A DNA stretch of 64,000 nt. Origin: Dugong dugon (taxonomy: Eukaryota; Chordata; Mammalia; Sirenia; Dugongidae). The position numbers and the translations under genes are program-made. Shown one piece after another: positions 39,726-51,149 of this stretch. Below the pieces are notes generated by a model. That model did no database searches. It had not been told where the DNA came from and saw only the letters and a list, made by a program, of their open reading frames with translations. Numbering within the stretch: position 1 is the stretch's first letter; each line of letters opens with the position of its first letter. The stretch lies in contig CM057472.1 of the NCBI GenBank assembly GCA_030035585.1, positions 95,601,601-95,665,600 of the forward strand, given 5' to 3'.

Positions 39726-40142
39726 TTTGTAGTGCTTTTTTTTGTGGTGCTGAAGTTTTCTTTGTTCTTACTCTTGTGCTGGGTTACTTTTGTTTGTGGA
39801 TTTTTATTTTAATTTCTTTTGTTTTTGTAGGTTTTGTTTTTGCTGAGACTTTATGTTTTTCCTCTTTTTTTATGAATATGTTTGTTAATTTTCTTTGTGG
39901 TTACCATGAATTTTACCTTTATCTTTCTAAGTTTGAAGCAGTCTACCATTACTTGGTAACGCCTTGCTTGCTCTCCATTAGAAGGTTCTATACCTATGCT
40001 GTTTATTCTCTCTTTTATTGTTTTGATGTTGTTGTTATTTACTGATTAACTACTCTGGTTCCCTGTGGTATTACTTTTGGTTTTAGATAGTCCTCGACAG
40101 TTCATTTCCTTGATTGGTATCTGGCTGGTATGATCCTGCATC
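39726..40142 (-). other. L1-3 inter-ORF spacer
   Basis: About 417 nt and A-rich on the coding strand. An A-run of eight precedes the ORF2 ATG as in L1-4, but the small upstream frame is shifted and ends early, so the ATGA arrangement is not preserved as a full ORF. Confidence 0.65.
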
Positions 40143-41142
40143 CTAGATTCTGACTGGGAGCTGAAGCTGTTTGTCCTCAGATCAAAGTACTCCCTTTAAT
40201 AATTCTTATAAGTTTGGTTTGACTTTTACATATTCCCTTAATTTCTGTTTATCTGAAAATGACTTAATTTCACCATCAAATTTGAACGAGAGTTTTGCCA
40301 GGTATATTGTTCTTGGCTGACAATTTTTTTCTTTCAAGATTTTATATATGTCATCCCATTGCTTTCTTTCCTGCATGGTTTCTGCTGAATAATCTGAGCT
40401 TAGTCTTATTGCTTCTCCTGTGTATGTGACTTCTTGTTTTTCACAATCTCCTCTCTGGATTCCTTGTTTGTCTTTGGTTTTGGTGAGTGTGATTATGATA
40501 TGCCTTGGTGATTTTCTTTCTGGTTCTCTCCTATATAGACTTCTTTGAGCTTCTTGTATGGCCAGCTCTTCATCTTTCATGATATTGGGGAAGTTTTCTG
40601 TCAGCAGTTCTTCAATGATCCCCTCTGTGTTTTCTGTTTTCTCCCCCTGTTCTGGAATTCCAATCACTCGCATATTTTTGCTTTTGATTGTATCCCACAT
40701 AACTCTCAGGTTCTCTTCATTTTTCTTTCTTCTTTTTTTCTGAGTTTTCCCCAAACAGAGTTGTATCCAAGTGTTTGTCTTTAATTCCACTAATCCTGTC
40801 TTCCACCATTTCAAATCTGCTTCTCAGACCTTCTGTGACACTGTCCATTTCTGAAATCTTGTTGTTTATCTTTTGGATTGCTAATTGTTGCCTTTGTATA
40901 ATTTCTAGTTGTGAATTTATTTTGGCATTTTGTTTCTGCATTATTTTCCTGAATTCTTGCAATTTTTTGTCTGTATTTTCCATGAATTTGTCTATTTTTT
41001 CCTCATGTTTTTCAGTTTTTTGCCTCAGCTCTTGGAGAATTCTGAGGATTAGAGATTTGAATTCCCTATCAGGTAGTTCTAGTGCATTTTCTTCCACTGG
41101 AGAGTCTTCTGGTGTTTTATTTTGGATGCCTACTGGAACCAT
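40143..41142 (-). pseudogene. ORF1: L1-3 ORF1, frameshifted
   Basis: It starts MVPVGIQNKTPEDSPVEENA at 41,142, the same position as the MAPIG start of L1-4. The coiled coil is intact to about codon 136. One extra A in an A-run (near 40,730) then shifts the frame. The RRM (MRVIGIPEQGEKTENTE) and C-terminal domain continue in the shifted frame to a TAA within KVKPNL at 40,206. The last homologous codons run to a TAG at 40,143-40,145. Confidence 0.88.
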
Positions 41143-43080
41143 CCTGTCCTGTTTATGTAAATGTTTTTATATTGTCTGCTGTCTTTGGGGTATTCAGTAA
41201 TTATTTTTCTCATTTATTGACTGTAGATTTGTTTGTTTCGTCCCCCCCCCCTTTTTTTTTAATTTGACTATGTCTGAGCAGGTGGACTGTGTGTTCTTTG
41301 TTGTTTGCTCATCTGTTGGCACAATAGTTTTTGCCTCCTTCTCCAATTTAGTCACTCAGATATGGTACAACAGGGCAGGTCTAGCTGAAGAGGAGTTACT
41401 GGGATGGGTTGTTTGTGGCACTTACTACAGCCACCAGAGCGGGTCAGTAATCAGTGCAAGACAGGTACCAGTAGGCCATGCCTGTGCTGCTTGGTGGTGT
41501 GATGTCAAGCACATGGTGCGGGTAGGCAGGATGCAGTGGGGAGATTGTTATGTGTGGAGCTAAGATGGATATGGGAGAGAGGAGAGGGGAACAGGAGCCA
41601 AAAACATACAAACAAACAAACAAAAATGCTAGGGGAGCTTGCCATTGTAGTGGAGAGATGAGAGACTATGAATTGGAGAAAAACAGAAAGGGGAAGAGGA
41701 AGAAAAGACAAGAATGAATAAATAAAAATCAGAAAGGTTAAAGAACTGGAAAGTTCCCAGGTATCCCACCAGCGCAGCTATGAGGTCTGGGGAAGTCGCT
41801 CTCAGGTGTTGCAGTACAGCCTGGATAGAAGGTGTAGAGGTATACAACACCAGGTATTCAGGGAACAGAAAGAGAAAGAAGACATAGAGAGATGAGAAAC
41901 TGAGCAATGAAGAAAGACAAAAAGGGAATAGAGGGAAAACAAAACAAAACAAATTAAAAAAAAAAAAAAAAAGAACAAGAAAGGACCTCCAAAAAACAGA
42001 AAAGAAAAACCAACAAAAAAAAAATGCTCTCTGGGATCCCTTTGCACGTTTGTGCAAGACAAGGGGGTAGTCTCCTTGTCACGCAGCACCGCCTGGCCAG
42101 AAAGGGCTCCCAACTCAAGAAAAGGAAAAGAAAACAAAGAAACAATTCAAAACAAACAAATGAACAAAAGCCACAGGATCCCACCAGCACGGCAGCCCAG
42201 ACCGGGAAGCAGCTCCACACTCGAATGGAGCTCCACAGCCCCTCAGGGAGAAGCAAAGATGGCGCACGGAGCCAGGTATTTGAGCGGAAGGAGGGGGAGG
42301 TGTTGAGAGTTAAGGAAGAAATCAAAAGAAGCAGAAAAGAAAGCAACACTAGCAGCCAACAAATGGCACTCAGAGAGCCAGCTAGTGCGTGCTGGTGTTT
42401 CTCAGACAAGAGACTGTGTCTGCGGGAAGCAGAGGGGCCCAAGTGTGAGTGAAGAAGGGTAGGGAGTGGGAAAGCGTATATCACAAATTACCAGAGCTCT
42501 GCAGCCCCTCAGGAAGAAGCAAAGATGGTGCACAGAGCCAGTTATATGACCGAAAGGAGTGGGAGGTTGTGAGAAGTAAGAAAGAAATCAAAAGAAGCAG
42601 AAAAAAGCCACATGAGCAGCTAACAAATGGCACTCAGAGAGCCGGCCCATTTGTGTTGGTGAAATCCAAGCAACCATTGCTTCCCAGTCAAGAGATTGTG
42701 GCCATGGGAAGCAGAGGAGGCGGAGTCAGGGTGAAGAAGGGTGGGGTGGGAAAGCATGTATCGCAAATTACCGGTTGTTTTGTCTCCCGCTGGACGCTCT
42801 GTGAGGCTGCTTTCTCATACCCCCTGTTTGCTGGTGTCTGATAGGAGTCCAAGATGGCGGATCCGAGCTGTGTTAGCTGGTAGGGGACTTCTGCATGAAT
42901 CTCTCATCTCTCTCCATTCTCTGTCAGTTTTCTCACTCCATTTGGTGCTTGGCTGAGTTCTTTATCTCTTCATTTGATGTTTTAGGGTTTCAGTATTGTT
43001 GTACTCTCTCTTCAGCTTAGTTTTTCAGATCTTTGCTGTGGAGGGATGGCATGGTGCTTCTGCCTAGAGCGCCATTTTGC
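41143..43080 (-). promoter_or_regulatory. L1-3 5'UTR with diverged monomers
   Basis: A 1.9-kb 5'UTR collinear with that of L1-4: the conserved first 300 nt, then a monomer zone (about 42,770-42,150), a T/A-rich zone and the region before ORF1. The monomer zone holds at least two tandem units. 'cagcccctcagg' recurs 266 bp apart (42,236 and 42,502), with other anchors 264-280 bp apart because of small indels. CpG content is lower than in L1-4, consistent with age. The positions equivalent to the L1-4 splice sites read AT rather than GT (42,761-42,760) and AT rather than AG (41,566-41,565). Confidence 0.75.
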
Positions 43081-43118
43081 TTGAACCTTTTACAATGTGT
43101 ATTTTTTCTAGCACATTA

Positions 43119-43275
43119 AGAAGCCCTGATGGCAAAGTGGTTAATAGGTATAGCTGCTAACCAGGTCAGCAGTTCAAATCCACCAGCCACTCCTTGGAAA
43201 TTCTATGGGGGCAGTTCTACTCTGTCCTATAGGGTCGCTATGAGTCGAAATCAATTTGAAGGCAATGTTGTTGTT
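43119..43275 (+). repeat. AfroSINE
   Basis: 'gaagccctgatggcaaagtgg' head, 'gcagttcaaatccaccagcc', 'gcagttctactctgtcctat' and 'gtcgctatgagtcgaaatca', with a T-rich tail. It has an internal deletion relative to longer copies. Confidence 0.85.
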
Positions 43276-43576
43276 TTTTTTTAAGTATCATTTATGCCTT
43301 TTAAGGTCCAGGTGTCTCATATGTAATTTAGAAGTTGAGGAATCTCTCACCTGCGCCTCTGTTAGTTCTAAGGAGTTTCTTGGATTGTAGAGTTGCCTTA
43401 ATCTGTGTTGAGTCTGTTTAAGTTTAGGGTTTATTACAAACTGTCCCCTTTCTTTCCTGTTATGGGCTATAGAATAACATTTAATCTTGTAATAAAGCTG
43501 AAATACTGAATATAGTTAAGTTTAGGGCTATCTATTGATTTCCACTTTTCACATTGTTATTAATCCAAGGATACCA
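43276..43576. other. Unique DNA, nothing recognised
   Basis: No feature seen. Confidence 0.4.
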
Positions 43577-43760
43577 AAAACCAAACACACTGCCATTGAG
43601 TTGATTCCAACTCACAGTGACCCTATAGGGTTTCCAAAGCTGTAAATCTCTATGGAAGCAGACTGTCACATCTTCCTCCTGTGGAACTGCTGGTGGTTTC
43701 GAACCATTGACGTTTCAGTTAGGAGTTGAGCACTTTAACCACTGAACCACCCATGCTCTT
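43577..43760 (-). repeat. AfroSINE
   Basis: The plus strand reads 'aaacacactgccattgagttg', 'ctcacagtgaccctataggg', 'tggtggtttcgaaccattga' and 'aaccactgaaccacccatgc', the complete reversed SINE. Confidence 0.85.
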
Positions 43761-44764
43761 TTGTCCAAAGATAAGTATTAACTTAAGTTTTATACTAGTA
43801 TTATGAAAGCCAAAAAGATACAGAAACAGATAGTGTTTCCCATTAGTCCATAAAAGGATTTGAATGGGCTCTGATTCTTCCACTTAAAGTTTAAGCTTGA
43901 CATGTTTTAAAATTTTCCTGATATTTTCTCCTTATTTTTCCACAGTAACTTCTCAAATTATTCAAGTTTACAAGTCCTTTTGTTTACCCTGATAAACTGA
44001 TAAACACCTGTCATGGGATATGATGGGCCAATAAAAGAAAGGTCATTATATAATTCATCAAGTAAATTAGGAGGCCAGAAACAATAGGTTAATTTCATGG
44101 ATACTTTTTTGCTGTATACTTACAGGAAAATACTTTATTTGTTGATATGGAACTGGATTCTAATATTAAATGCATATTGTTAAAACCCTATCATCTCCTA
44201 TCTTGTGTAGTTCACTCAAGTAATGTTAATCAAGCTAAGGTTATTATTTATTTTGTATTTGAACAACAAACAAACAAACAAAAAAACAAAATGTTTGCTT
44301 CAGAATAAAAAATGACTCATGATTCCAAGACTGAAATTTTGAAATGCACACATTTCATCACAAGTCTCAAATAGTACTTAAAACATTTTCATTTGCAATA
44401 AGGATGGCTATTCTTTGTCTTTAAGACCTTTATTTTCAACAGTTTTTTCCACATTTCCCACATTTTTTGACCTAACCATTACAAGTGGAGGGTAAGCAAA
44501 AGACTAAAAAACATCTGGAGAAAAAATATTAGAAGTTACTAGTAAAAAAAAAAGAAAAATATTGCAAGAGAAAAGGGAGCAGGATTCTGTAAAATTAGCA
44601 TCTTCCGTATCATCACCTTCATTTGCCTTCTTATTATTCTAACTTTCCACATCATCAGCATGTTTTATAGCACCTCTAGTGTTTCGCAGTCATTATGTTT
44701 TGAATTATTGGAGGGGTATTAAGTTTCTCTTTAAAGTTTTAAAAAGCAGCGATGTCACTTTGAT
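43761..44764. other. Unique AT-rich DNA, nothing recognised
   Basis: A CAAA-type A-rich tract lies near 44,263-44,292. No gene or repeat family is recognised. Confidence 0.45.
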
Positions 44765-45235
44765 GACTAAGGTGCATTTTGCCCAAGCATGGTCTTTTTA
44801 ATAGCCTTGTATACATGTGAAAAATGAATAGTGAAAAAGGAAGACAGAAGAATTATTGATCCATTTGAAATGTGGTCTTGACATGCAATATCGAATCTAC
44901 CATGGACTGCCAAAAGAATCAACAAGAAATACAACCTTAGAAGAAATACAACAAGAATGTTCCTTAGAAGCAAGGATGGCGAGACTTTAACTCACTTACT
45001 TGGGGCACATTATTAGGAAAGACCAATCTCTAGAAAAAGACATCTTGTTTGGGAAAGTAGAGGGTCAATGAAAACAAGGGAAACCCTCAATAAGATGGAT
45101 TGACACAATAGCTGCAACAGTGGACTCAAACATACAAACAATCATGAAGATGATGCAGGACTGGCAGCATTTCATTGTTATATGTAGGGTCACCATAAGT
45201 CTGAACCGATTTGACAATAGCTAACAACAACAGAG
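44765..45235 (+). mobile_element. RTE-type LINE 3' part
   Basis: From 'aaggtgcattttgcccaagc' through 'aatagccttgtatacatgtg', 'ccatggactgccaaaagaat' and 'gagaaagaccaatc'-like sequence to 'gctaacaacaacag'. Frameshifted; about 470 bp of the C-terminal ORF and 3' end. Confidence 0.8.
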
Positions 45236-46180
45236 CTTAACTAAGTTATATTTTGTATAGTAATTCAACCAAAATTAGATTTGATACATTTCTATGAATT
45301 GCAGGTAATTACAAACATGAAAGTAAAGTAAATGAGTTGTTACAGGTGTGATGATTGTAAGGTAGGAAGATAAATAATTCTCCTAATCAGTCCCTCCATG
45401 TGGGTCTGCTTGATTTGAACCTGTGGCAATCAAGCCAAAGGAATAAATCAATGTTAATTCAAAAAATCATTAGAACTTTGCTTTAAACTTTAAACTGGAA
45501 GTAGGGAAAGCCAAAGGCTATTAACACTCCACTAATTCCAATATGTAACTTTTCCTTAGACTAGTTTGTCATTTTGGAGCTGGTAAAATCCGTGCAGAAA
45601 GGGTAAATACCAAAATTTGTGGAGGCTAACTAGTCCCGCGTACTTCAGTTCAGGCAACATTCCAAGGATGCTAGAAAATATATTAGAAAAGCTGTTTTCT
45701 TGATTTTCCAGAATGAATTTGCAACTCAGAATGGGGTAGATTATTCAGATAAACTATGCATCTGACTGCAAGCTTTACAAGGCTTTTCTAAAGTGGGCTC
45801 AACCTGGAAGCCTAATAACTCATAATGGGAAATGTTTAGAATTTACACTTGCAAATGGCTATCGTGCTTAATGAAGCATGCATTACAATATAATTCTATA
45901 GCATTATTCATTTAAGAAAGGATCACAACTGATTATAGCTGCATTGCAAAAACAGTTCTGCTCAATAAGTTACAGCCCAGTGTATACCTGGGTGTATGGG
46001 AAGAGATCCATGAGAATGGGGCCAGGTGGGAAAGGAAACAAAACCATGTACATTACGCTGATGGCTGAGAAGTGAAAGCAAATAATACACTTACATGTTT
46101 CTTGAACAGTTCTCAACTACTGCAGCTTTGGGGGGGAGGTAGTTTTTATTTTTCTTGAGGGGCTGTAGTGCAAAGTCTGT
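45236..46180. other. Unique AT-rich DNA, nothing recognised
   Basis: No repeat or gene is recognised. Confidence 0.45.
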
Positions 46181-47799
46181 TGTGTTGTTGTTGTTGTTAG
46201 GTGTCGTCGACTCATAGCGACCCTACATACTATAGAACAAAACACTGCCTGGTTCTGTGCCCATGCGTGCCATCATTGTTATACTTAAGCCCATTGTTGA
46301 GCCACTGGGTCAGTCCATCTCTTTGAGGGTCTTCCTCTTTTTCACTGACACTCTACTTTACCAAGCATGATGTCCTTCTCCAGGGACTGATCCCTCCTGA
46401 TGACATGTCCGAGGTATGTAGTCTAACCATTCTTGCTTCTAAGAAGCATTCTGGATGTACTTCTTCCAAGACAGATTTGTTCGTTCTTTTGAAAGTCCAT
46501 GGTATGTTAAATATTCTTCGCCAACACCACAATTCAAAGGCGTCAATTCTTCTTCGGTCTTCCTTATTCATTGTTCAGCTCTCGCGTGCATATGAGGCAA
46601 TTGAAAATATCACGTCTTTGATCAGACATCTTTGCTTTCCAACATTTTAAAGAGGTCTTTTGGAAGATTTGCCCAATAAAATACATTGTTTGATTTCTTG
46701 ATATTGCTTCCAAAGATGTTGATTGTGGGTCCAAGTAAAATGAAATCCTTGACAAATTCGATTTTTTCTCCGATTATCATGATGTTGCTTATTGGTTCAG
46801 TTGTGAGGATTTTTGTTTTCTTATGTTGTAATCCATACTGAAGGCTATAGTCTTTGATCTTCATCAGTAAGTACTTCAAGTCCTCTTCACTTTCAGCCAG
46901 CAAGGTTGTGTCATTTGCATACTGCATGTTGTTAATGAGTCTTCCTCCAATCCTGATGCCCCATTCTTCTTCATATAGTCCAGCTTCTTGGATTATTTGC
47001 TCAGCATACACATTGAATAAATATGGTGAAAGGATACAACCCTGACTCACACCTTTCCTGATTTTAAACCATGCAGCATCCCCTTGTTCTGTTTGAATGA
47101 TATCCCCTTGGTTTATTTTCAGTTTCTGCATGAGCACAATTAAGTGTTCTAGAATTCCCATTCTTCACAATGTTATCCATAATTTGTTATGATCCACACA
47201 GTCGAATGCCTTCGCATAGTCAATAAAACATAGATAAACATCTTTATGTTATTCTCTGCTTTCAGTCAAGATCAATCTGACATCAATAATGATATCCCAT
47301 GTTCCAAGTCCTCTTCTGAATCTGGCTTGAATTTCTGGCAGTTCCCTGTTGATGTACTGTTGCAATCATTTATGAATTATCTTCAGCAATGTTTTACTTG
47401 TGTGTGATATTAATGAAATTGTTTGATAATTTCTGCATTCCATACTGAAGGCTATAGTCTTTGATCTTCATTACCTTTCTTTGGAATGGGCACAAATATG
47501 GATCTCTTCCATTCAGTTGACCAGGTAGCTGTCTTCCAAATTCTTGGCAGAGATCAGTGAGACTTTTCCAGCATTGCATCTGTTTGTTGAAACATCTCAG
47601 TTGGAATTCCATCAGTTCCTGGAGCTTTGCTTTTTGCCAATGCCTTCAGTGCAGCTTGGACTTCCTCCTTCCATAGTATTAGTTCTTGATCACATGCTAC
47701 CTCCTGAAATGACTGAATGTTGACCATTTCCTTTTGGTCCATTGATTCCATCTTTGATACGTGGGAATTTTGGAGATTAGCTGATTTAGTTACAAACAT
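46181..47799 (-). mobile_element. RTE-type LINE, longest copy (1.6 kb)
   Basis: The 3' end 'gttgttgttgttgttaggtg' (reversed) at 46,181 is followed leftward in coding order by reverse transcriptase sequence up to 47,799. The element is 5'-truncated inside the RT domain and has no endonuclease. Confidence 0.88.
46353..47799 (-). pseudogene. RTE reverse transcriptase, broken
   Basis: In coding order: 47,799-47,554 contains SKAPGTDGIPTEMFQ, the RT fingers motif. A damaged stretch near 47,200-47,160 still encodes DYAKAFDCVDHNKLW. 47,161-46,622 carries GVSQGCILSPYLFNVYAEQI and the palm motif. Then 46,571-46,353 is the C-terminal part with RIDAFELWCWRRI. The catalytic motif reads YAND instead of YADD (one G-to-A change); the copy at 51,914-52,866 has YADD. 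Frameshifts near 47,160 and 47,400 and a foreign-looking patch at about 47,435-47,470 add to the damage. Confidence 0.85.
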
Positions 47800-50616
47800 A
47801 ATAATGATAATAATAAAAGTTTGTGTGTGTCTATATCTACATCTGTATTTATACCTATGTCTGTATCTATTAAACTGGTCTTTAATTAAATTTGTATTTG
47901 TGTTTGTTTGTTTTTTTCCTTTTTACTTTGTTATAACCATCTGGTTCCAAAAATGAATGCCTGATTCAGAGAAATTCAGCAGCTTACTATACTGCTGCTT
48001 TGCTTTTCTCATGTTTATCTGTGTATGCAAAGTCTTTTTTCATGTGTTTTCATTTTGACCTGGATGATTTTATTTCTAAGAAGTGTTCTATTGTAAATGA
48101 ATGGAAGCATGGGCTCAATAAGTCTCCAGCCTCATTCAAAATCTTTAAGAGAGTGCTCCCTGTCTTGTCAGTTTGTGAAGGAAGGTCACTTTGTTTTTTC
48201 TATATTGTGTGTTCAGTATAAGTTGGGTCATTGATCATGTGGTCCATTCCTGGCCTCTGCTTGGTCAGGGAACCTACCTGAGACACCATTCACAAGCACA
48301 TACTGTGAACCAAACAAAGTGGCTTATCCTTATTATTCAGGAATTTGTTAAGTCAGAAAAACACATTTCTCCTGGAAGAACCCCTGTTTCCTATATAAAG
48401 TTGTACTATAATTCTAAATTTTTTAATAAGTTTGATAAATGGCAACATTTTTGGCCTGAGAACAACAATAATTATTATAGGGAATTTTTAATATTTCAAA
48501 ATATGTGAGTTAATCAAGAGAAATTCTTTTAAAAAATAAGACACAAAGTATCAACCATTTAATAGTCAACTTCCTTAATTGGTAACTTGAACTCTCAAAA
48601 TAAAATTCTAACACCTAGCAATTCTTAAGGAACCTATAACTTTCTGATATTTCAGACTCTGCTTGCATCTATCTTTCTACTCAGCTTTATCTACACAATT
48701 CATTTATGCTTCTATTTATTTAGCTCTTTCCCTTGTCCTTCTAAATGAATTGCTTTTGAGGATTTTCGCAGGAAGAAAAATGCTGGATTGAAATGTGTTT
48801 CTACAGAATTTGAATTAAAGTTTGATCTAGATTTAAATTAAGAGTTATAATTCAACATTTTCTTGTACCAAAGAAATTTGGTGCAGAATTCAAGATTTTG
48901 TTAGATTCTTATTGTCCCTAGCTATAGATCTCTGGTAACAAGTTAATTTTTAGCCCTCATATAAAAAAAAAAAAATGTTGAAAAACAGCAGGGTAAGAGT
49001 ATATTCCATTAGGCAAGAAATTGACATCTCAATAACTGCTTATATAACACTAGGTAAGTCTGAAATTTCTTTAAGGAATGGTTTAAATGCAATCTCTTCT
49101 GAGACATCATTCCAAATTATTGAATCAGTAATTTCTTATTTCTATAGTGCTTGCGTAGCCAGAGACAGTACTTATTGAATGGTTAAACAGAAAACATCAT
49201 AAGCTGCTGTAGCCAGAAAGGATGCTTAATGATGTCATGCAGAGAACAAAAGGCTGTCAAAGCTTCTTTCCATTGGAGAATCTCTAGTTACATTTGACCC
49301 TAATCCTGAAGATGTTCCTTCTGCCAAATTATGGAAGAATAAATGTCCTCTTTCAATACTACAATGAAGTCAGTAGGCACAGCTGGCCAGAGAAAGAACA
49401 GAAATGCTGGACAAGGTGAAAAAAGAAATCTGGAAAAATACCAGCCTAGAGATAATTCTTTCAATGATTTTTGGAGTAGGGTTTTTACACATTCTTGGAG
49501 AAGGAGATTAAAAGTTTTCTTTGAATCCTTCTGTATATAATAGTATCATTTTACTTAAGTGTAATGCATAGTAATAAGCTGTTTGGTATTCATTATATAG
49601 TGTGGATTTAGTCATTATCAAATCATTATATGACTTTGCCTTCATAAATGTCAAGTTGAAAAAGTCTTATATTAATTGCAGAGAAAGCTCTGTCTTACTT
49701 GGACCTTACAAGATTTCTAAGATGAAGATAGCACCCAGTTAAAGAAGAATTCATTGCTCATGCTATCTCCCTTGTTTCTTACTGGTGGTACTAAACAATG
49801 AATAATCACATCACTTCATTATGACACCATTGTGTTATGATTACATAATGACTTTTCTATCAGATTATGTATTGCTAGAAGAGGTATATTACATATCTTT
49901 GTATCCAAAGGACATGGAAAATATCAGAAAATTAAAATAACACACATGCATTCCACAAAATTCCGAATTTGTTGATAAATGAATATGTGAATGAACGGAC
50001 TAAAAATATAAAAGTGAGTAAGTTGTGAGGAAAGGAGAATGTTCATATAAAATTGTCCTCTTTCAAGCTCAAATGTCAAGGAGAGGAAAGAATGGTTAAG
50101 AGCTAAAGGAAGTGAAGGGCTTTCCAGAATATAAAAGAACAGAATATGTTTGTGTATAATAGGACAAGAAGTAGTGAAAACAGAGATTGACATTGTCAGT
50201 GGTAAAGGATTTCTTATACAGACCAGAGTCTTAGAAGCAGCCAGAGGACATCAAATCAATAGCAAAGGTGGAATGCAATGTTTTGTCATAAAGCTCTGGT
50301 GAGACGTTATTTTTCACAGGAAAAAGTTAAAGATATAAATAATGGTGACAATGATGAGGGAATTTTGAGGTGGAGAATCAGAAATGGAAGATAGCTCCTG
50401 GGAGATAAGATTATTCACTTAATGATATACTAATCAAGTTGATTTCCTGGGTAAATTAGAGGCCTGGTAGAGTGGATAATGTAAAGTAGAGAAAAGCACT
50501 ATAAAGATGAGATCATAGCTATAGAATCTGCACTTTCAGCAGTATTTCTCCCAGGACATCTCATTTATCACAGAAGATATCCTTCAACCTTGCTAATTGT
50601 GAATGTTCTCCAAGTT
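47800..50616. other. Unique AT-rich DNA, nothing recognised
   Basis: The longest stretch in the window without a recognised repeat. A degenerate TCTATA-type simple tract lies at about 47,826-47,875 and an A-run at 48,962-48,974. Open frames up to 105 codons (48,191-48,508) show no domain, signal or conserved feature I can identify. Confidence 0.45.
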
Positions 50617-50782
50617 AAAAAAAAAAAAAAACATTGCCATCAGGTCGATTCTGACTCATAATGACCCAATAGAACAGAGTAGAACTGCCTCCTAGGGTTT
50701 CCAAGGAGCAGCTGGTGGATTCTAACAGTTGACCTTTCAGTTAGCAGACAAGCTCTTAACCACTGCACCACCAGGGCTCCTC
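50617..50782 (-). repeat. AfroSINE with A-rich tail
   Basis: Starts after a 15-A run. 'cattgccatcaggtcgattc', 'ggagcagctggtggattcta' and 'cactgcaccaccagggctcc' show the reversed SINE from tail to head. Confidence 0.88.
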
Positions 50783-50813
50783 TCCAAATTTAGGGGGCCC
50801 TTATCGTTTGGTA

Positions 50814-51022
50814 TGGAGTCCCCGGTTGGCACAAGTAGTCAACGCACTGAACTGCTAACTGAAACGCTGTCAATTTGAGTCCACTCAGAGGCACCTCAGA
50901 AGAAAGGGCAGACAATCTATTTCCAAAAAATCAGCCACTGAAAACCCTATGGAGCACAGTTTTACTCTAACATACATGGGGTCATTATGAGTCAGAATGG
51001 ATGCAACGACAACTGTTATATT
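50814..51022 (+). repeat. AfroSINE, full length
   Basis: 'ggagtccccggttggcacaa' head, 'aatttgagtccactcagagg', 'aaaaccctatggagcacagt' and 'gtcattatgagtcagaatgg' in order. It lies head-to-head with the SINE at 50,617-50,782, about 31 bp away. Confidence 0.88.
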
Positions 51023-51149
51023 GTTTGGTATTTTTACTCTGGAAATAACTTTCTGATTCTTTTTATCATTGTTTCTTCCTATATATAACCCAGTAGGACA
51101 GATGTCATAATTTTACACCAGTTCCAAGTTCAATCTTTTGAGTGAGTAA

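Noticed and set aside
41629-42484. Overlapping minus-strand frames of 142-176 codons, Phe/Leu/Ser-rich, resembling membrane proteins
   Set aside because: They fall in the pyrimidine-rich coding strand of the L1-3 5'UTR; the hydrophobic look comes from TTT/TCT/CTT composition.
45236-50616. Hidden exons or conserved noncoding elements in the long repeat-poor stretch
   Set aside because: No open frame with plausible splice sites and coding bias stands out by eye; conservation cannot be judged without cross-species alignment.
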